The notes under the pieces are model-generated. The model was not told where the DNA came from. It worked only from the letters and a program-made list of their open reading frames with translations, and searched no databases. Source: Trichuris trichiura (taxonomy: Eukaryota; Nematoda; Enoplea; Trichinellida; Trichuridae). From it: 64,000 nucleotides of DNA. Positions 22,607 to 34,489 of the stretch are shown one piece after another; the stretch's first letter is position 1, and the number at the start of each line of letters is the position of its first letter. The position numbers were made by a program, and so were the translations under genes. Where the stretch lies: the NCBI GenBank assembly GCA_037903355.1, contig JBAJFE010000014.1, forward strand, positions 2,232,001-2,296,000, in the 5' to 3' direction.

Positions 22607-23789
22607 CTAGTTTTGTCCTTTTTTTGGCTTCTGGTTTTCCAGCAACTGCTTTGCAATGGTTTCCAATTCTTTGTCAGTAAATGCAGGTTTCAACAGTGAT
22701 TCGCTCAGCAAGCAATTTCTGGAAATCTCAGACTATTTTGGTTAGTGTGTATGACTATTTGCGCTACTTGAGGACATTAACGCATGCGTTGCAAGAATGC
22801 TTAGGTGGAGATTCATTCCTTTTGATGTCTGCGACTATGTCACCTTTCCAATTCTGTGGAACAGTACCAGTAACCATTCCGTCCGGGTACAGCTCATATG
22901 CATTTCGAAGTCCTGCAACACATGAACTCCATTAATTAGTAATTCTTTTGGTGTGATACCTCCGCTAAGAATATATACATTGCTATAGTCCCTTTCACTC
23001 AGAAATATCGCCACTCTCCTTGACAGTGTTTCACCGTCATCGTAACATATGATATACTTGTCAGGTTGATTTTTAAGCGCCAACATTTCGGGCGGTTCGT
23101 TGTTGAAGCCACAGCACAAGTTGGTGAGTGGAAAGTTAACAGCTAAAGCGAAGTCAAAACGATTACTCTGTTTTAAATTAGAGAATCACCTCCTTTCAGG
23201 CGATATGTAGCAAATAAAGATTGAGATCGAACATCGACGAGCACATAGTGGATCAGTTCTCTGTATTGATCAAAACTGGCTAACAAGCAGTTTGGGTGAG
23301 AATCGTTTGAAATGGAGTGGTTTGACCTTCCAGATTCTTCTGCTTCTCCAATTCCCGTAATCAGTCTGGCGAATTGATAGCTGTTACTGGGTACCATTTG
23401 ACATAGTACGCGTAAAAATTTATTCTAACTTTTCATTCATGCTGGTAAACAAACTGCCACAGAAAAGTTACCTTAGAAAGCTTGAAGAAGTCGCTTCCTC
23501 TACGCTGTACCTCTTTTGCTCATCAGAAACGTTCGTCAAATTTTCTTTATGCTCATTTGTTTGCAAAGGAACTTCTCGGACTGAAACTAAAAAGCGAAAG
23601 CGGGGGCTGTTATAATGCAAAGTAAAGACAAAATTCAGAACGAAAAGTTGTTCAAAAAGTCACCATCATTATTTCTTGCCGTCTGAGTCTCTGCAGAGAC
23701 CTTTTTCGTCCATTCTGCTTGCTCAAGTATAAGCTTTACCAGGTAGTGAACTGATACGCGCTGCAACGGTTCATTTCCTGGTTGAGCTC
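22607..23789 (-). CDS. cep41: CEP41 (centrosomal protein 41), rhodanese-domain protein; 5' exons not found
   Basis: Exons on the minus strand: 23664-23789, 23472-23580, 23190-23380, 22960-23142, 22768-22912, 22607-22718. All introns are GT-AG (47-91 bp) and every phase matches. The order of features follows CEP41: a helical block (RVSVHYLVKLILEQAEW), a Ser-rich linker, FARLITGIGE, then the rhodanese fold (YVLVDVRSQ, ICYDDGETLSRRVA, NVYILSGG). After that come YELYPDGMVTGTVP and a C-terminal helix (FTDKELETIAKQLL) ending PKKGQN. The usual rhodanese catalytic Cys position is Asp, as in CEP41, so it is probably not an enzyme. CEP41 localises to centrioles and cilia and promotes tubulin glutamylation. 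The N-terminal exons lie upstream and were not identified. Confidence 0.88.
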
Positions 23790-25404
23790 CTGTTTTAAAG
23801 GTAAACACCTTTGCATAACTCAAACGGGTGAAGGTTTTGGTTCTCACTTAAATACGTTTGGTTCATCTCAGCCGGTAAGAGCTAAATAGCCTTGTTAGAT
23901 AGCATATAGACATGCCTATTCACTCTTAGTTGCATGCCTGAGAGAAGTCTGAGGCTAATCGTGGTGAAAGCCTGTTGACAATTAGTCAGTCAAATTTTTA
24001 TAAAAGAAGACCGCCCGCGTCGAGGTGCATTGATCGCTGAAGTTATTGCGTTTTGCAGTATGTTGATCATTGCAAAGTTTGACACACTCAAAGCAAATTT
24101 GCTAACGTTAGTCCTAGGTTTGATCTCCAGTGGGATAATTTTGTAGCAGTGTGCGTGTGTAGATGGCCTGTTTACTGCTCCAAGTATTAATGATTAACAT
24201 TTGGAGAAGCAATTGTAAGAAGTATTAATAACTGATTTCCACTTCTAGAGAACTTCGAAAATCGTGCTTCCCATCATTCAAAATAGGTACCGTCCAACTA
24301 GACATGGTACGTTTTTACATTATAAAACCCAGAGTACTGGTTTCCACTGCTACAGTGCTCGATATCTATTATGACAAAGAGCTTATGCGGCTTGTAAATG
24401 ACAAGCAGTGTATTACCAGAAGACTTCCGTTTGGTCACCTGGAGTAGTTATGCTAAGTTAGCTATATTACAGAGAAAGAAGTAAAAACATTTTTTTGAAA
24501 GCGAATTATTGATATTAATAGAAGATTAAGTTCAAAGTTCATTCCGGTGATCTTTGTTACAGACGTTAATATTAAAACTATACATGCTCATAACACTTCT
24601 CTGAATAGCTATCGCTATGCTTTACCAAAATCACACTTTAGTGCTGCGATGCATTATGAAAGAAAAAGTGCTCATTAAATACATTTAAGTTAAATGGTAT
24701 TTCATCAGCTAAAATTTCTGCAAGAGAACTGGTTTCGCGAGCAGTAGGCACGCGATCTCTCAACCGCGGCCACCCACGGCATCGATAAATACTTCTGGAT
24801 GCGCCTGCACTAGCGCCTCTTGGTGAGCCTTCGACGGTCATTCTGCGCGCCCCCAACAGAAAGAGCCCTGAGAAACTGGTTTTCACACAGACAGTTTTTT
24901 GCTGAGTAAGCGTTCACCTGGATAACAGACCGGATGTGCGCCAGGTGCTGCGCCCTCTCACGTATGCAGGTCACCTATATGTAACTAGCACTTTGATCTG
25001 GATTTGAGAAATTAAAAATCGCACTAGGAAATCGATTATCCAAAGTAGCTGTTGCAAAATGCAGTTCACATAATTAAAAATTCAAGAATTAGATTTGATT
25101 TGTCTTGTTTACTTGTGTTTTCTCTATATTTTTAATTTTGTTCACTGTCAGCTCTTTTGTGGAAGATATCTAATGAGGGTTCGTTTAGCTAACTGCTTTG
25201 TAGTATTCATTGAAACTGATTGTTCAACCATTTTAATATTAATGGAAGCAGGAATTTTACCTGCAGAACCTTTGACGGTAATTGTTTTGTTCATAGATAG
25301 TATTCCTCAATAACAAAAACAGGCTTGTTGAAAGCAGAGTCGCTTTGGTTCCAAAGCCACTTCTTTTCCTTCTCGAACACAGAAAAGAAATTAGTTGTTT
25401 CTCA
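23790..25404. other. Upstream of CEP41; no exon placed
   Basis: Should contain the missing 5' exons of CEP41, but none could be assigned with confidence. A GC-rich patch at 24,720-24,870 has weakly inverted ends (gagaactggtttc and gaaaaccagtttctc) and could be another small inverted-repeat element. Confidence 0.4.
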
Positions 25405-25716
25405 GTATCATGGTTGATCTTCGGTTCACGAGTTTGGCCTGTTTGATGTATCTGTAAATAAAATTCAAAATTCCTTACCGGCGAATGGACGAGCAAATTG
25501 TTAGGGAAAACACGGAACAATGCTATACCGTACGTTTCAGAACTGCTGTTGTTCCGTCGTCAGCGGTGTGGCGGAGCAGTTCCGAAATGTCCGGTATAGA
25601 ATTGTTCTGTATTTTCTCTAACAATTTGCTCGTCCATTCGCCGGTAAGGAATTTTGAATTTTATTTACAGACTTATCAAACCGGCCAAATCCATGAACCA
25701 AAGATGAACCGTTAGG
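25405..25716. repeat. Foldback repeat family F1, copy a (hairpin)
   Basis: Inverted arms of about 130 bp. The left runs through cggttcacgagtttggcctg, tgatgtatctgtaaat, ttaccggcgaatggacgagc and caattgttag-type sequence. The right repeats this inverted (gctcgtccattcgccggtaa, atttacagacttatcaaaccgg). A spacer near 25,530-25,590 carries cgtacgtttcagaactgctg and ccgtcgtcagcgg. Non-coding. Confidence 0.8.
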
Positions 25717-26164
25717 GAACGCGATAGTGTAGACATGCCATCGAACCGTCAAGGATATCGCAGTCCAGAAGGGCTGTTCCATCTAAGAGGCGGCGTACCT
25801 ATACAATGTTACCCCGCCGATGATTAGTCGGAACTATCTATCCCAACGAACGCTGTGTACAGATGGCCCGTCAAAATTCGCAGCACGGAGTCAGTGGAAG
25901 GAGAAACCGACAGGCGCAACGACTCGCGCGACTTTAGCGATGTTGTATGGGTGAACCAGCGGTAGCTAACTGTGTTTTTTTTCGCTCCAGCAATGTACAG
26001 CTACTAGCAAAGATAGGCGACTTTTAAGGTAGTTGGTTAAGTTTTATGCAGAATTGGCCAAAGTGGATTATATTCTTGGAGGGCTACCTTACTACAGCAT
26101 ATGAACAGAAGCTGACAGATGGCCTAATTTATCCCGCAGTCACACCATAATTGTGTGACCGGGA
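25717..26164. other. No gene recognised
   Basis: Unique-looking sequence between the F1 copy and the start of the large tandem duplication. No coding signal. Confidence 0.5.
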
Positions 26165-26390
26165 ACTATATCCTGTCTAGCAAGAGCAGAAAGCTCTTAA
26201 CAGGGGCTTCTCATTACGTAAATTTTCCTGTTTTGCATAGGTAACCATTCTGTTTCACTGTTACAGTCTGCGCGCGATGTAGTTTAATTGACAAAGTTAA
26301 TTCAGTAAGCACGGACAGTGCCGCATCAATGAAAATTCCCAATCAAAGTACTATTTCCCAGACAAGAAATGACTTAGTGATCTTCTTTTT

Positions 26391-28854
26391 TCAGCATTTG
26401 CTTTTGGGTACGCATCGTTTCGAAGCATCTAAGGCGTAACCATCCTTGCAAAAGCAACCAGGAACACACTGCATCGTGCAAGCTTTAAGTGTTGGATTTT
26501 TGACGTCTTCACAAGTTAGCGGGCAAGCTGTACCGCATGATCTGAATTCCTCATTCGGTCCACAATGTGCCTGACAAAGACCTTAAATCACAGCTATTTA
26601 ATACCTCATAAGTATCTCATCTGAAAAGAGAAAATTGAAGAGAAGAATGAAATTTAATGATGCCCATAGTTTTGCGCCCATTGAGCATCAATTTTCTTTT
26701 CCAGTAAGAGCCGTGCAGTAGCACTTGTTGTCCCATTGACAAAATCTTCTTTCGTCAAATTTAAGTCTTCCCTGCGTCACCGTAACGGAAAAATTATTTT
26801 TATGCTAAAGAATGTGGTTTGCATGGTTTGTCTGCTTGAACAAACCTCTGAATAACGAAGCTTCCAGGGAAGTTTGATTCGAAAGCCAAAGTTATGTTAA
26901 TAACTTTATAAGTCGAAGGCTTTCTCGAAACAAGTGTCAAACCATGACGGCAGAAAGAGGCCTTTTGAAAACATCGTTAAATAAAACACGGTCACGGACA
27001 ATTCGCCATCGCCAACTCGCCGCGGCAGGTTCCGTTCTTCTCTATTCTTTGTTACGGCCGCTTTGACGGTAAGTGAATGCGGTCTTCAGTTGAACTTGCT
27101 GCGCTGTTACAAGGTACAATATTTTGCTTATGACAAGTAGAAACAGAGGAAGAAAAACGTAGTTGTTCTTGCTTGGGCCCTTGTGCTGCTGCGCATAAAA
27201 ATTGCCCAGTATACAGGGAGCAAGCCACTAAGAGACATCTGACATGAATTGCAGTAGATGGACTGATTCATCCAACAAACAAGAACAACGACGTTTTTCT
27301 TCCCCTGTTTCTATTTAGCATAAACAAAATGTTATACCTTGTAACAGCGCAGCAAGTCCAAGTGAAAACCGCATTCAGTTACCGTCATGACCTCATTAAA
27401 ACGGCCGTAACAAAGAGTAGGGAAGAACGGAACCAGCAGTGGCGACTTGGCGGCGGTGAGTTGCCTGGCGGCAAATGTTCCTGTACTCTTAAAAAAATCC
27501 AACAGGGTATAAAAGTGAGCATATGGTGATAAATGAGAACGAAGAAATATATCTAATGCGAGTCCTACATCTGACGTCATGAAAAAGACGAACAGATATT
27601 AGTTCAGGTGCCAGTTAAATGTCTAACGAAAGTACTGTTTGCATAGGAAACTTTGCAGCATTTGTCACTGCAACTGGAAATATTCACTGTTCTAGGGCCC
27701 TTGAGGGATCGGCGAGTCTAATCCAGCAAAGTTGAACGACAAAGACGTTCGGGTAGAAACAGCTGAAGCCATTCATCAGAGGTATAACTAGATTTTGGCT
27801 TGTCTAAACTGATCAACTGCGTAGGCTTACTAATGTTACAACAATACTGAACAGCGTTCCTACTTTACATTTTTCACGATTGGAGAACACTGCAGTTTCT
27901 CATTCTCCTTTAATCTTGCCGCCAGCTGAAAGTAGAGTAAAATGATTTATTGATGCAAAGTGCGATTGTTACATGCCAGCAAAAATTCATGTTTTCTTTG
28001 TGGTAAAATTGACACTCAGAGAAACCTGTTTCAAAATGTTCTCATCAAAACAGAACTTCTCCAGTCTTTTTGCTTTAACGCATAGGTTTTAAAAGTGAGC
28101 GATATCGCCCCCCAGAGGGTGATGAGAGAGCGAAGGACGGCGTTGAGAATTACGTAAGAGGAACTCTGGCAGAATTATCCCGATCGCAGGAGGGCTGTCA
28201 GAGAGACTGGCCTAAGTCAGCCTATCAACCTGAATAGCAAAGCACAAAGGTTTAATTTCTCTCCTTACGATGACGTAACACTTAATGCCGCATTATAGTG
28301 CCTTGAACGCATTTAAATCAAAAATAGGTCTTTCCCCCCTTGGCAAAGCAATGTTATCTTTTCAGCTTCAGGCAGAAGAGGTCATACTTAGACTTTTCCT
28401 TTCTTCTTTAAGGGATTAGTGACTATTTCGAGGCAACTGTTTATCTGTTCAAGATATTCGGTATGTTTTTAAGGGCAAAGCAAGGACCCGTCCTGTAACA
28501 TGAGTTGGAATTTAAAAGCAACAAACCAGAATATTGTGCGATGAAAAGGGAGCGCATAGAGATTTGAGAAATAAAGTACTTAGCCAAATGCCTCACTGTA
28601 CGCAGCGCATATTAGAGAGAAACTAAAATACCAATGACTCTCGCTTCAATCTAAATAACCGGTTCGTCAAGTATAAAATAGTAGTAATAGGGTTAAGAAT
28701 GGATTCAATCTGCTAGGGACTGCTGTCCCATCAAACAATCACTAAGGAATACCGCCGGAATATATAACAATCAATGTCAAAAATGTGTATAATATGGCAA
28801 AAAAAATTTACCCAGTGCCACAAGCAGGACAGCAAGGAATATCAATGCTTTCAT
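26391..28854 (-). CDS. TIL-domain serine-protease inhibitor, gene B (2 exons)
   Basis: Exons: 28812-28854 (43 nt, MKALIFLAVLLVAL) and 26391-26581, joined across a 2.23-kb phase-1 GT-AG intron (donor gtaaat, acceptor atttaag). The mature part is a single TIL domain with all ten cysteines (CGPNEEFRSCG ... KSKC) plus an extra Cys seven residues after the exon junction region (GLCQAHC). The Cys5-Cys6 reactive loop is C-T-M-Q-C, so P1 is Met, which fits chymotrypsin- or elastase-like targets rather than trypsin. Total 77 aa, secreted. The gene is intact. Its partner in the second duplication unit is B' at 50.4-52.8 kb; C at 38.1 kb is an older paralogue. Inhibition itself is inferred from the family. 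Confidence 0.87.
26991..27490. repeat. Foldback repeat family F3 within the intron of TIL gene B
   Basis: Inverted arms of about 190 bp. The left arm has gccaactcgccgcggcaggttccgttcttc, tttgttacggccg and gctgcgctgttacaaggt. The right arm repeats them inverted (accttgtaacagcgcagc, cggccgtaacaaagagtag, gaacggaaccagcagtggc). A second copy sits at the same place in gene B'. Non-coding. Confidence 0.8.
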
Positions 28855-31800
28855 TGCTTTTTCCTGAAAAACATTAAAGAAAGTGCATTTATGATCAGTT
28901 CCGTTTCCTACTATTGGAAAATGAATTTTCTCAAACTCTACAAAACAATACTTAATTCAAAATACGATAGAGGGAAACTGTGTCAAGCATGAGCGACACG
29001 AAGACTAAAAGTGGTCCAGCACTTATCCATCACGCTCTCAAGGACGTTCGGCAAACCTGAGCATACCGCACTGTTTCAGAACTGCCTATTTATGCAGAAG
29101 TGCTGCGGTCGGAACAAGTATGCCCAAACTACACATTCAGCATTTGTTTTTTTAACTATGACATCAACGGAAATCTAATGATACTGTTCATCATTCCGTC
29201 AAAGAGAATGCTCAAAGAAAGATCAGACTTGTCTGACTGTCTGTAACTGATCTACCAATAACCCACTTCTAAGCACTGCCATCTCAGGGAAGGTAGGACT
29301 GGTGAAGCCTTGCGTAGCTACATCAGTGATTGCCAGGTCCTCTATAAAGTACAGCTTTATTACCAAACAATAAAATGAAGCTTTCTGAACAATTCACAAA
29401 CAGTTCTGCTGTCAACGATGAATAAACATAGGTAGTGGATTGTACCTACTCATACCGTAGGAACTTCGTTATCCTGAAAGACCAAGAATCCCAGAATTGT
29501 AATTATTTAGACAATAAAAAGCACTACATTTGTTTATTTTCGAATTTTACTCTTTTCCTCTTCTGAGCAGTTTTTCATCTGAGACGTTGTGCTCTCTGTA
29601 AACAGTTTACGTAAACAACCATGCTTGACTAAAGTTTTACTGGGCCTGTCAGTCTTCCACCTACTTCAACCTTGACCTATTCCGCTTCTGCAGCTTTTTT
29701 CATTTCTCTGTTATTGTTATTCGTGCAAGAAACAGCATTTTTCAGAAACCTAATGACTGAATGGTCCTAATGGGTAATGCTCCCATTTAACGTTGATCCG
29801 CTGAGCCCATTTTTTGAAAGGTACAGCGGTTTTTGTGAATTGCCCGTAGTATCAGTTTTTCTACCCGTTGTAAAGTGAATATATTATTCATACTCACAAA
29901 AAATACAATGCAAGGCGTTTTGGACTCCTCCGCGCAGCGAAGATGATTCATAAAAACTAAACGTCGCTCGGTTAGAACAAAGAGGAGTCATTAAAGTGCC
30001 TTCTTTATAGGGAAAATTCTTTTGCAGGCAGTGGCCCAGAAGCCAGCTTAGGCACTGTCCTGTGGCATGGGACAACTTCTTTGGGAGCAGTGAGCAGGCC
30101 TACGCACCAGTTTTACAGAACTTTTCTCTCTTTTTTAGGAACAATGCTTTGTGTAAAGTGTTCCACCTTTGGCTTATAAATGTTCGCGCTTTCATCATAA
30201 CCCCTCTGTAACTAACTTTCATCGTTTTTCGAAAAGAACATCGATTGCTCAGCCAGGTCTTTTGCTTGTCTTCCAGACTAGCCTGATTAAATGGCTTAAA
30301 AGGCGTGAAGTCCTGACTTCCATAGGTATTTGTTGTATTGTTACTATTGTGAAGCTTCGCTTTTTCTTTTTTTATACACGGTTTGGTATACAATGGGATA
30401 GCAAACCTAAAAACACCCCAACATGTTGAAGACGCTTCAATTACCTGAATTGATAAAGCAGTTAAAACCATAAGCACTGTATCATCGTTTTCATGTATGG
30501 TTTGACAACCGCATCTGAAATAATAAACGCAGAGATGACCTAAGTCAGCCTTCAGAGTGTCTTGGCAGATGTAATATTTAAGGAAAAGTTTTCTGATTAC
30601 TTGAGACTGTTACCAAAGGTGTTTTGCGCTGATACTCATTAGTGCAAGGTGCACTCATCTACCATGACTGCCCGGTTTAAACTTAGATGACATACTATTA
30701 GCAGCTAGTTTTAACTCGCCTATCAACTATAGTGGCAGAGAGTAAAAAATCCGCTATATTGAAGCTGTAATAGTTCTTAAGAGCGCGCGCCTCCAGTGCC
30801 CCTAACAATAATGAAAGACTTAACTTCGTCTTGCAGTTTTGAATAGTGTCGTCGCTACATTTGTACTAGATTAGCTAGTATATAAGTAAGAAGTGTTGTT
30901 TGGATGCATGGAAAATCTACTCGGCTTTGTGACATATATGCCTGAACATGCGCAAAACGAGGAAATTCATAAATTTTGCCGTCAACAAGTTGATCATTGT
31001 ATTCATAAACACGTCTCAAAAAAGTGATTTGGCAGCTTATTTTCAATGGAAAGGGCAATTGGAGCTTCTGTTTCAACGTAACTGTGTTCCTGTAGGCCCT
31101 TCAGAATCTGGTAAACTGACACTTGCGTCGACTTCACTTACACGGTTGCATTCTCTGAATTTTTTTCATCAATAGTTTACAGACTGAATGCTTCAAAATT
31201 TAGTTCGATTCACTTAAGCAAAATGTTAATAACTTATTGCCTTCATAGCGTGACCGAAACTGATACACTGTTTATGACAAATAACGTCACCCATTTCTAC
31301 TTCCTTTCTTCCAGCATCTGTTATCAATGATCTAAATCTTTTACGCTAATTAATGTGATTAAAAGTATAATATAAATATATCAATTAGTTTCTAGTAACT
31401 TAACTGCTTTATCAACTGATTTTCTGAGCGACACCTCACTGCCTACGCCAATGTTCCATTTCGACGTTGCAGCAGCTCTCATATCTGTTCTTTGCGTTAA
31501 AAAGACAGGTAAAGCATACTTAATGAAAGTTGATGTATGGCTCACAGGTCTATGCAAGTGTGGGTCTGAGCCAACAGAAGAGCAAAAGGACCGTCCTCTT
31601 CTACAGTTCTACTATTATTACAAAATTGTATCCCTTTGTGATCACAGTCTCATTTTTTGAGCTCATTCTCGCTTACTGGAATTAGGATTAATAATTGGTA
31701 ATGCACACCGAAAGATATACGCCAACAGGGTTGACAAGAATCTATTCGTATAGGTAAGCGCATCAAACCTCAGTACTTTCGGTTAAGAGTGTCAAATTCG

Positions 31801-32019
31801 ACATTCAGAATCCACAATGAGTGATTGCATACGGTTGATTATGTTTTCTACAGAGAACTTTTTTCTGTCACTCTTTGGTAACGCGCTCGTCTATCAGCTA
31901 TAAGTTCAATGCTGGCTTGAAAATGAATGCCATTAGAAAGATATGATCATGCAGTTTCTGGTTTACCTAATGATGATAAGATAATTATTCCTCCATCTTA
32001 ACGTTTCCCTTTTACGTAT
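28855..32019. other. Upstream of TIL gene B; no gene confirmed
   Basis: Collinear with 52,794-55,980 in the second unit and, more distantly, with 40.8-42.9 kb upstream of TIL gene C. Several short frames are partly conserved between copies, but stops and non-triplet indels break them in at least one copy. The intact empty site of a solo LTR (agaca, 31503-31507) is here. Confidence 0.5.
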
Positions 32020-32194
32020 CAACATTATTGTACGGAAAAGCTACCCGTTCAAAGGTTTAATTGCGAAGCTTTCGGGGATCACCTGTCCCCTTCTTCAGCG
32101 CAGGAAAATGACAGAGGGAATGCTAGCATGCCCTTATGTGGGACTAGTGCTTTAAACCACCGGAAACTTGGATTTAAATGAGGTACGACAGTAT
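32020..32194 (-). mobile_element. 175-bp insertion present only in unit 1, with Penelope-like motif
   Basis: Comparison with the second unit (acgtattcaaaac near 56,318) shows 175 extra bases here, with gtat at both junctions as a possible 4-bp duplication. On the minus strand it contains ctgaagaaggggacagg followed by tgatccccgaaagcttcg, a hairpin motif resembling those in Penelope-like elements. Only a fragment is present. Confidence 0.4.
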
Positions 32195-32252
32195 TCAAAA
32201 CGCACAGATTACTTCTCCCTTGAAATTATACACAAATATATACATATATACA

Positions 32253-33544
32253 CGCGGTTTGCTCGAAAAGTTCCCGGAAAGATTAAGTAAAAATTTTACT
32301 TGCAATGATATCAAACTTATTTTTCAACGTATCTTTCCGTCAACCTTTAGGCACTTCTGCAGACGGTGTCTCCACCTCCGCAGACCTTCCTTGTAGAATC
32401 CTAGGAGCCATGTATTGCACCAACTCGAGGGAGTGCGTTTCGCCTCATCCACTGACTCGAACAGCGTGCCTTTTAAATGTTCTTTTAACTTTGGAAGGAG
32501 CAAAGTCTGATGAGGCAAGATCTGGACTGTAGGGAGGGTGTTGAATGACTTCCCACCGAAACTCACGAAGAACAGTCCACACAGTCCTTGACGAATGAGT
32601 CCGCGCGTTATCGTGATAGAAAAGGACACCGAGGGGCAACTGCCACGCCGTTTTCCTGCCAGTGCGGCCTTTAACTTCTGCAATACTGCTTTGTAATAAT
32701 TTGTCTGACTGTTCGCTCTCCATCGAAGAAGTCAGTCAGAATTACTCTGTCTTAGTCAAAGAATAATATCGGCATAACCTTTCTAGCCGACCGCTCCTGC
32801 TTTGAACTTGACTGCTGACCCCATCGGTAACCACTGCTTAGATTGGACCTCACTCTCCGGGTCATAGTTGGTATATCCAAGTTTCATCTTCCGTGACGAT
32901 ACGGTGAAGGAACCCGATCTCATTTGCTTCAATCTTCGTCAAAAGCTCCTGAGAAAGACAAACGCGTCGAACCAGCTGTTCTTCGCGCAACGCTTTCATG
33001 ACCCACTGAGCTGTAAGCTTCCTCAGACCAAAGGTTTCACGCAGTATTCAAAATACTGAATGGAAGGAGATTCCAGCTATTCTACCAATCCTTCGGATGG
33101 TAATTCTGCCGTCCTCTTCCACTAGGTTCCGGACAAGAGCCACGATTCCTTCGCTCGTTGCGGCTGCTGGTCTTCCCGCACTCTGGTCATCTTTGATAGC
33201 CCCTCTGCCTTCCTTGAAATGCCTTATCCACTCATAGACGCCCGACTTAAATGGTGCACTGCTTCTGTAATCCTGTTGCAAAGATCGAATAATCCTCCTT
33301 AGCTGCCAACCAGGCTTGGAAAGAAATTTAATGTTAGCTGTGACCCCAAAACGAAGATTTTCCATATCACGAGAAAAATTACTACTTTAGGAACAGCTGG
33401 CTAAACTGGCGCAGCGTCGGATAAGGCTACCTTTCCGTTTAAGTCGGGGGATAACGGAGATAAGGTTAAACATGTTTTCGTCCATCCGTTGGCGTCCTGT
33501 TAGACACTGTACCGTCTTTCGAGGCACTTTCCGAGCATCTCTCA
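32253..33544 (-). mobile_element. Mariner element M1 (D,D34D type), inactivated
   Basis: About 1.29 kb with imperfect terminal inverted repeats: the left has tttgctcgaaaagttcccgg, the right reverse-complemented has gatgctcggaaagtgcctcg. TA lies next to the right end. The minus strand encodes mariner transposase pieces. The N-terminal helix-turn-helix starts MENLRFGV at 33365. The catalytic region includes a TEDETW block near 32,880, HDNARTHSS near 32,610, and YSPDLASSD. Frameshifts split it into several pieces, so it is dead. The same copy sits at the equivalent position in unit 2, so it predates the duplication. Confidence 0.85.
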
Positions 33545-33628
33545 TACGTAATGAGTTCGTGGTAAACTCAGGCTTTTATTTAGGTAGCATGTTTACAATG
33601 AGTGTGTAAAATGCGTTCTCTAACTAAG

Positions 33629-34489
33629 CGCAAAGTAGATCCGCAGCAGCAAAACATAATTCCATACGTTGGCGCCCGCTATATGGTATTTAATAGTAAT
33701 TAGTGTTAAAACTAGTAGTATTCGTTAATGACACCACTGAGACCAAACTGCTTCGACACACGGGTTTAAGACGGAAGAAGTTACGAATATCACGTTCCGC
33801 CTGTTGACGATAATCCATTTGGACCTGCGCGTTATCCGTTTCCTGGAAGAGATGGAACTAATTTCGCACCGCAGTTTCCACTTACTCACCAATTTGCCAA
33901 CGGTCTACAATACGGAAGTGGCGGAGGATACTACCAAAGAGGAAAACTGAACATACCACTTCCAAGATGGGGAGCAATTTGGGACTTGAAGTCACTGCTC
34001 ACAGTTGGCACGAACGCTCCATGGTACAGTTACGGTCATTTCGTACAACCAGTCAATTCATTAAAGCTACGTCCATCTGAGGTGGTGAAAGCAATGATGG
34101 ACCCGGAATTCGGCAAAGCTCGAAATATACGTACTGCTTAACCTGATCGTAGTCTGCAATTTACAGTTTAATGCATCCTGAATTCAGATCCGTTATATTC
34201 GCGGACTACAAGTGTTCAAAACCTGCCTGGTGATTGGGATCCTGTCTACTGCAAACCGCCATTTTGCAATCCGTTTGTCCATACAATGGGACTTGGTATG
34301 CGCTACCAGAAGTCGTTGAATCTTGCTTTGGATGGTCTTCTTGACTTTCCTATTCCCACTGGCCCGTACGGCGAAGGTATCCGCTTTCCCCTCACCGGTA
34401 GTTTTTATTCAGGTCCATTTCCGCCCTCTTTGTTCTACTCCCATCATGTAAACCCAGTGGACCCATTCCCAGTATTTCCTATGACCTAA
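33629..34489 (+). CDS. Gene D: unrecognised aromatic/proline-rich protein, 3 exons seen, 5' end missing
   Basis: Exons: 33629-33685, 33771-34130, 34188-34489, with introns of 85 and 57 bp. All are GT-AG and all phases fit. The 57-bp intron removes the in-frame stop codons present in both copies. The encoded part is about 238 aa: basic start (IRWRPLYDGRSYEYHVPP), many Pro/Phe/Tyr/Gly, blocks PFGPARYPFPGRDG, IPLPRWGAIWDLKSLL, NAPWYSYGHFVQP, then GDWDPVYCKPPFCNPF with the only two clear cysteines, and ending PVDPFPVFPMT. I recognise no family. Conservation with the copy at 57.8 kb, including an in-frame 3-nt indel in the first exon, supports coding. A signal-peptide exon would have to lie beyond mariner M1. 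It may be a secreted or structural protein, which is a guess. Confidence 0.75.

Noticed and set aside
27329..27580. Open frames on both strands near 27.4 kb and 51.3 kb
   Set aside because: They fall inside an arm of foldback repeat F3 and reflect inverted-repeat sequence.
30855..31076. Minus-strand frame with a VYEYNDQLVDGKIYEFP stretch, similar in unit 2 with a 3-nt deletion
   Set aside because: The triplet indel is suggestive, but the frame is not kept in the counterpart near 42.8 kb and another frame aligns as well, so coding is not supported.
31451..31660. Plus-strand frame with WLTGLCKCGSEPTEEQK conserved in both units
   Set aside because: The units are nearly identical here anyway, so conservation is not informative, and no splice partner or family was found.
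32060..32102. Hammerhead ribozyme
   Set aside because: The ctgaaga...gaaa core is present, but stem III and the cleavage-site pairing are not convincing.
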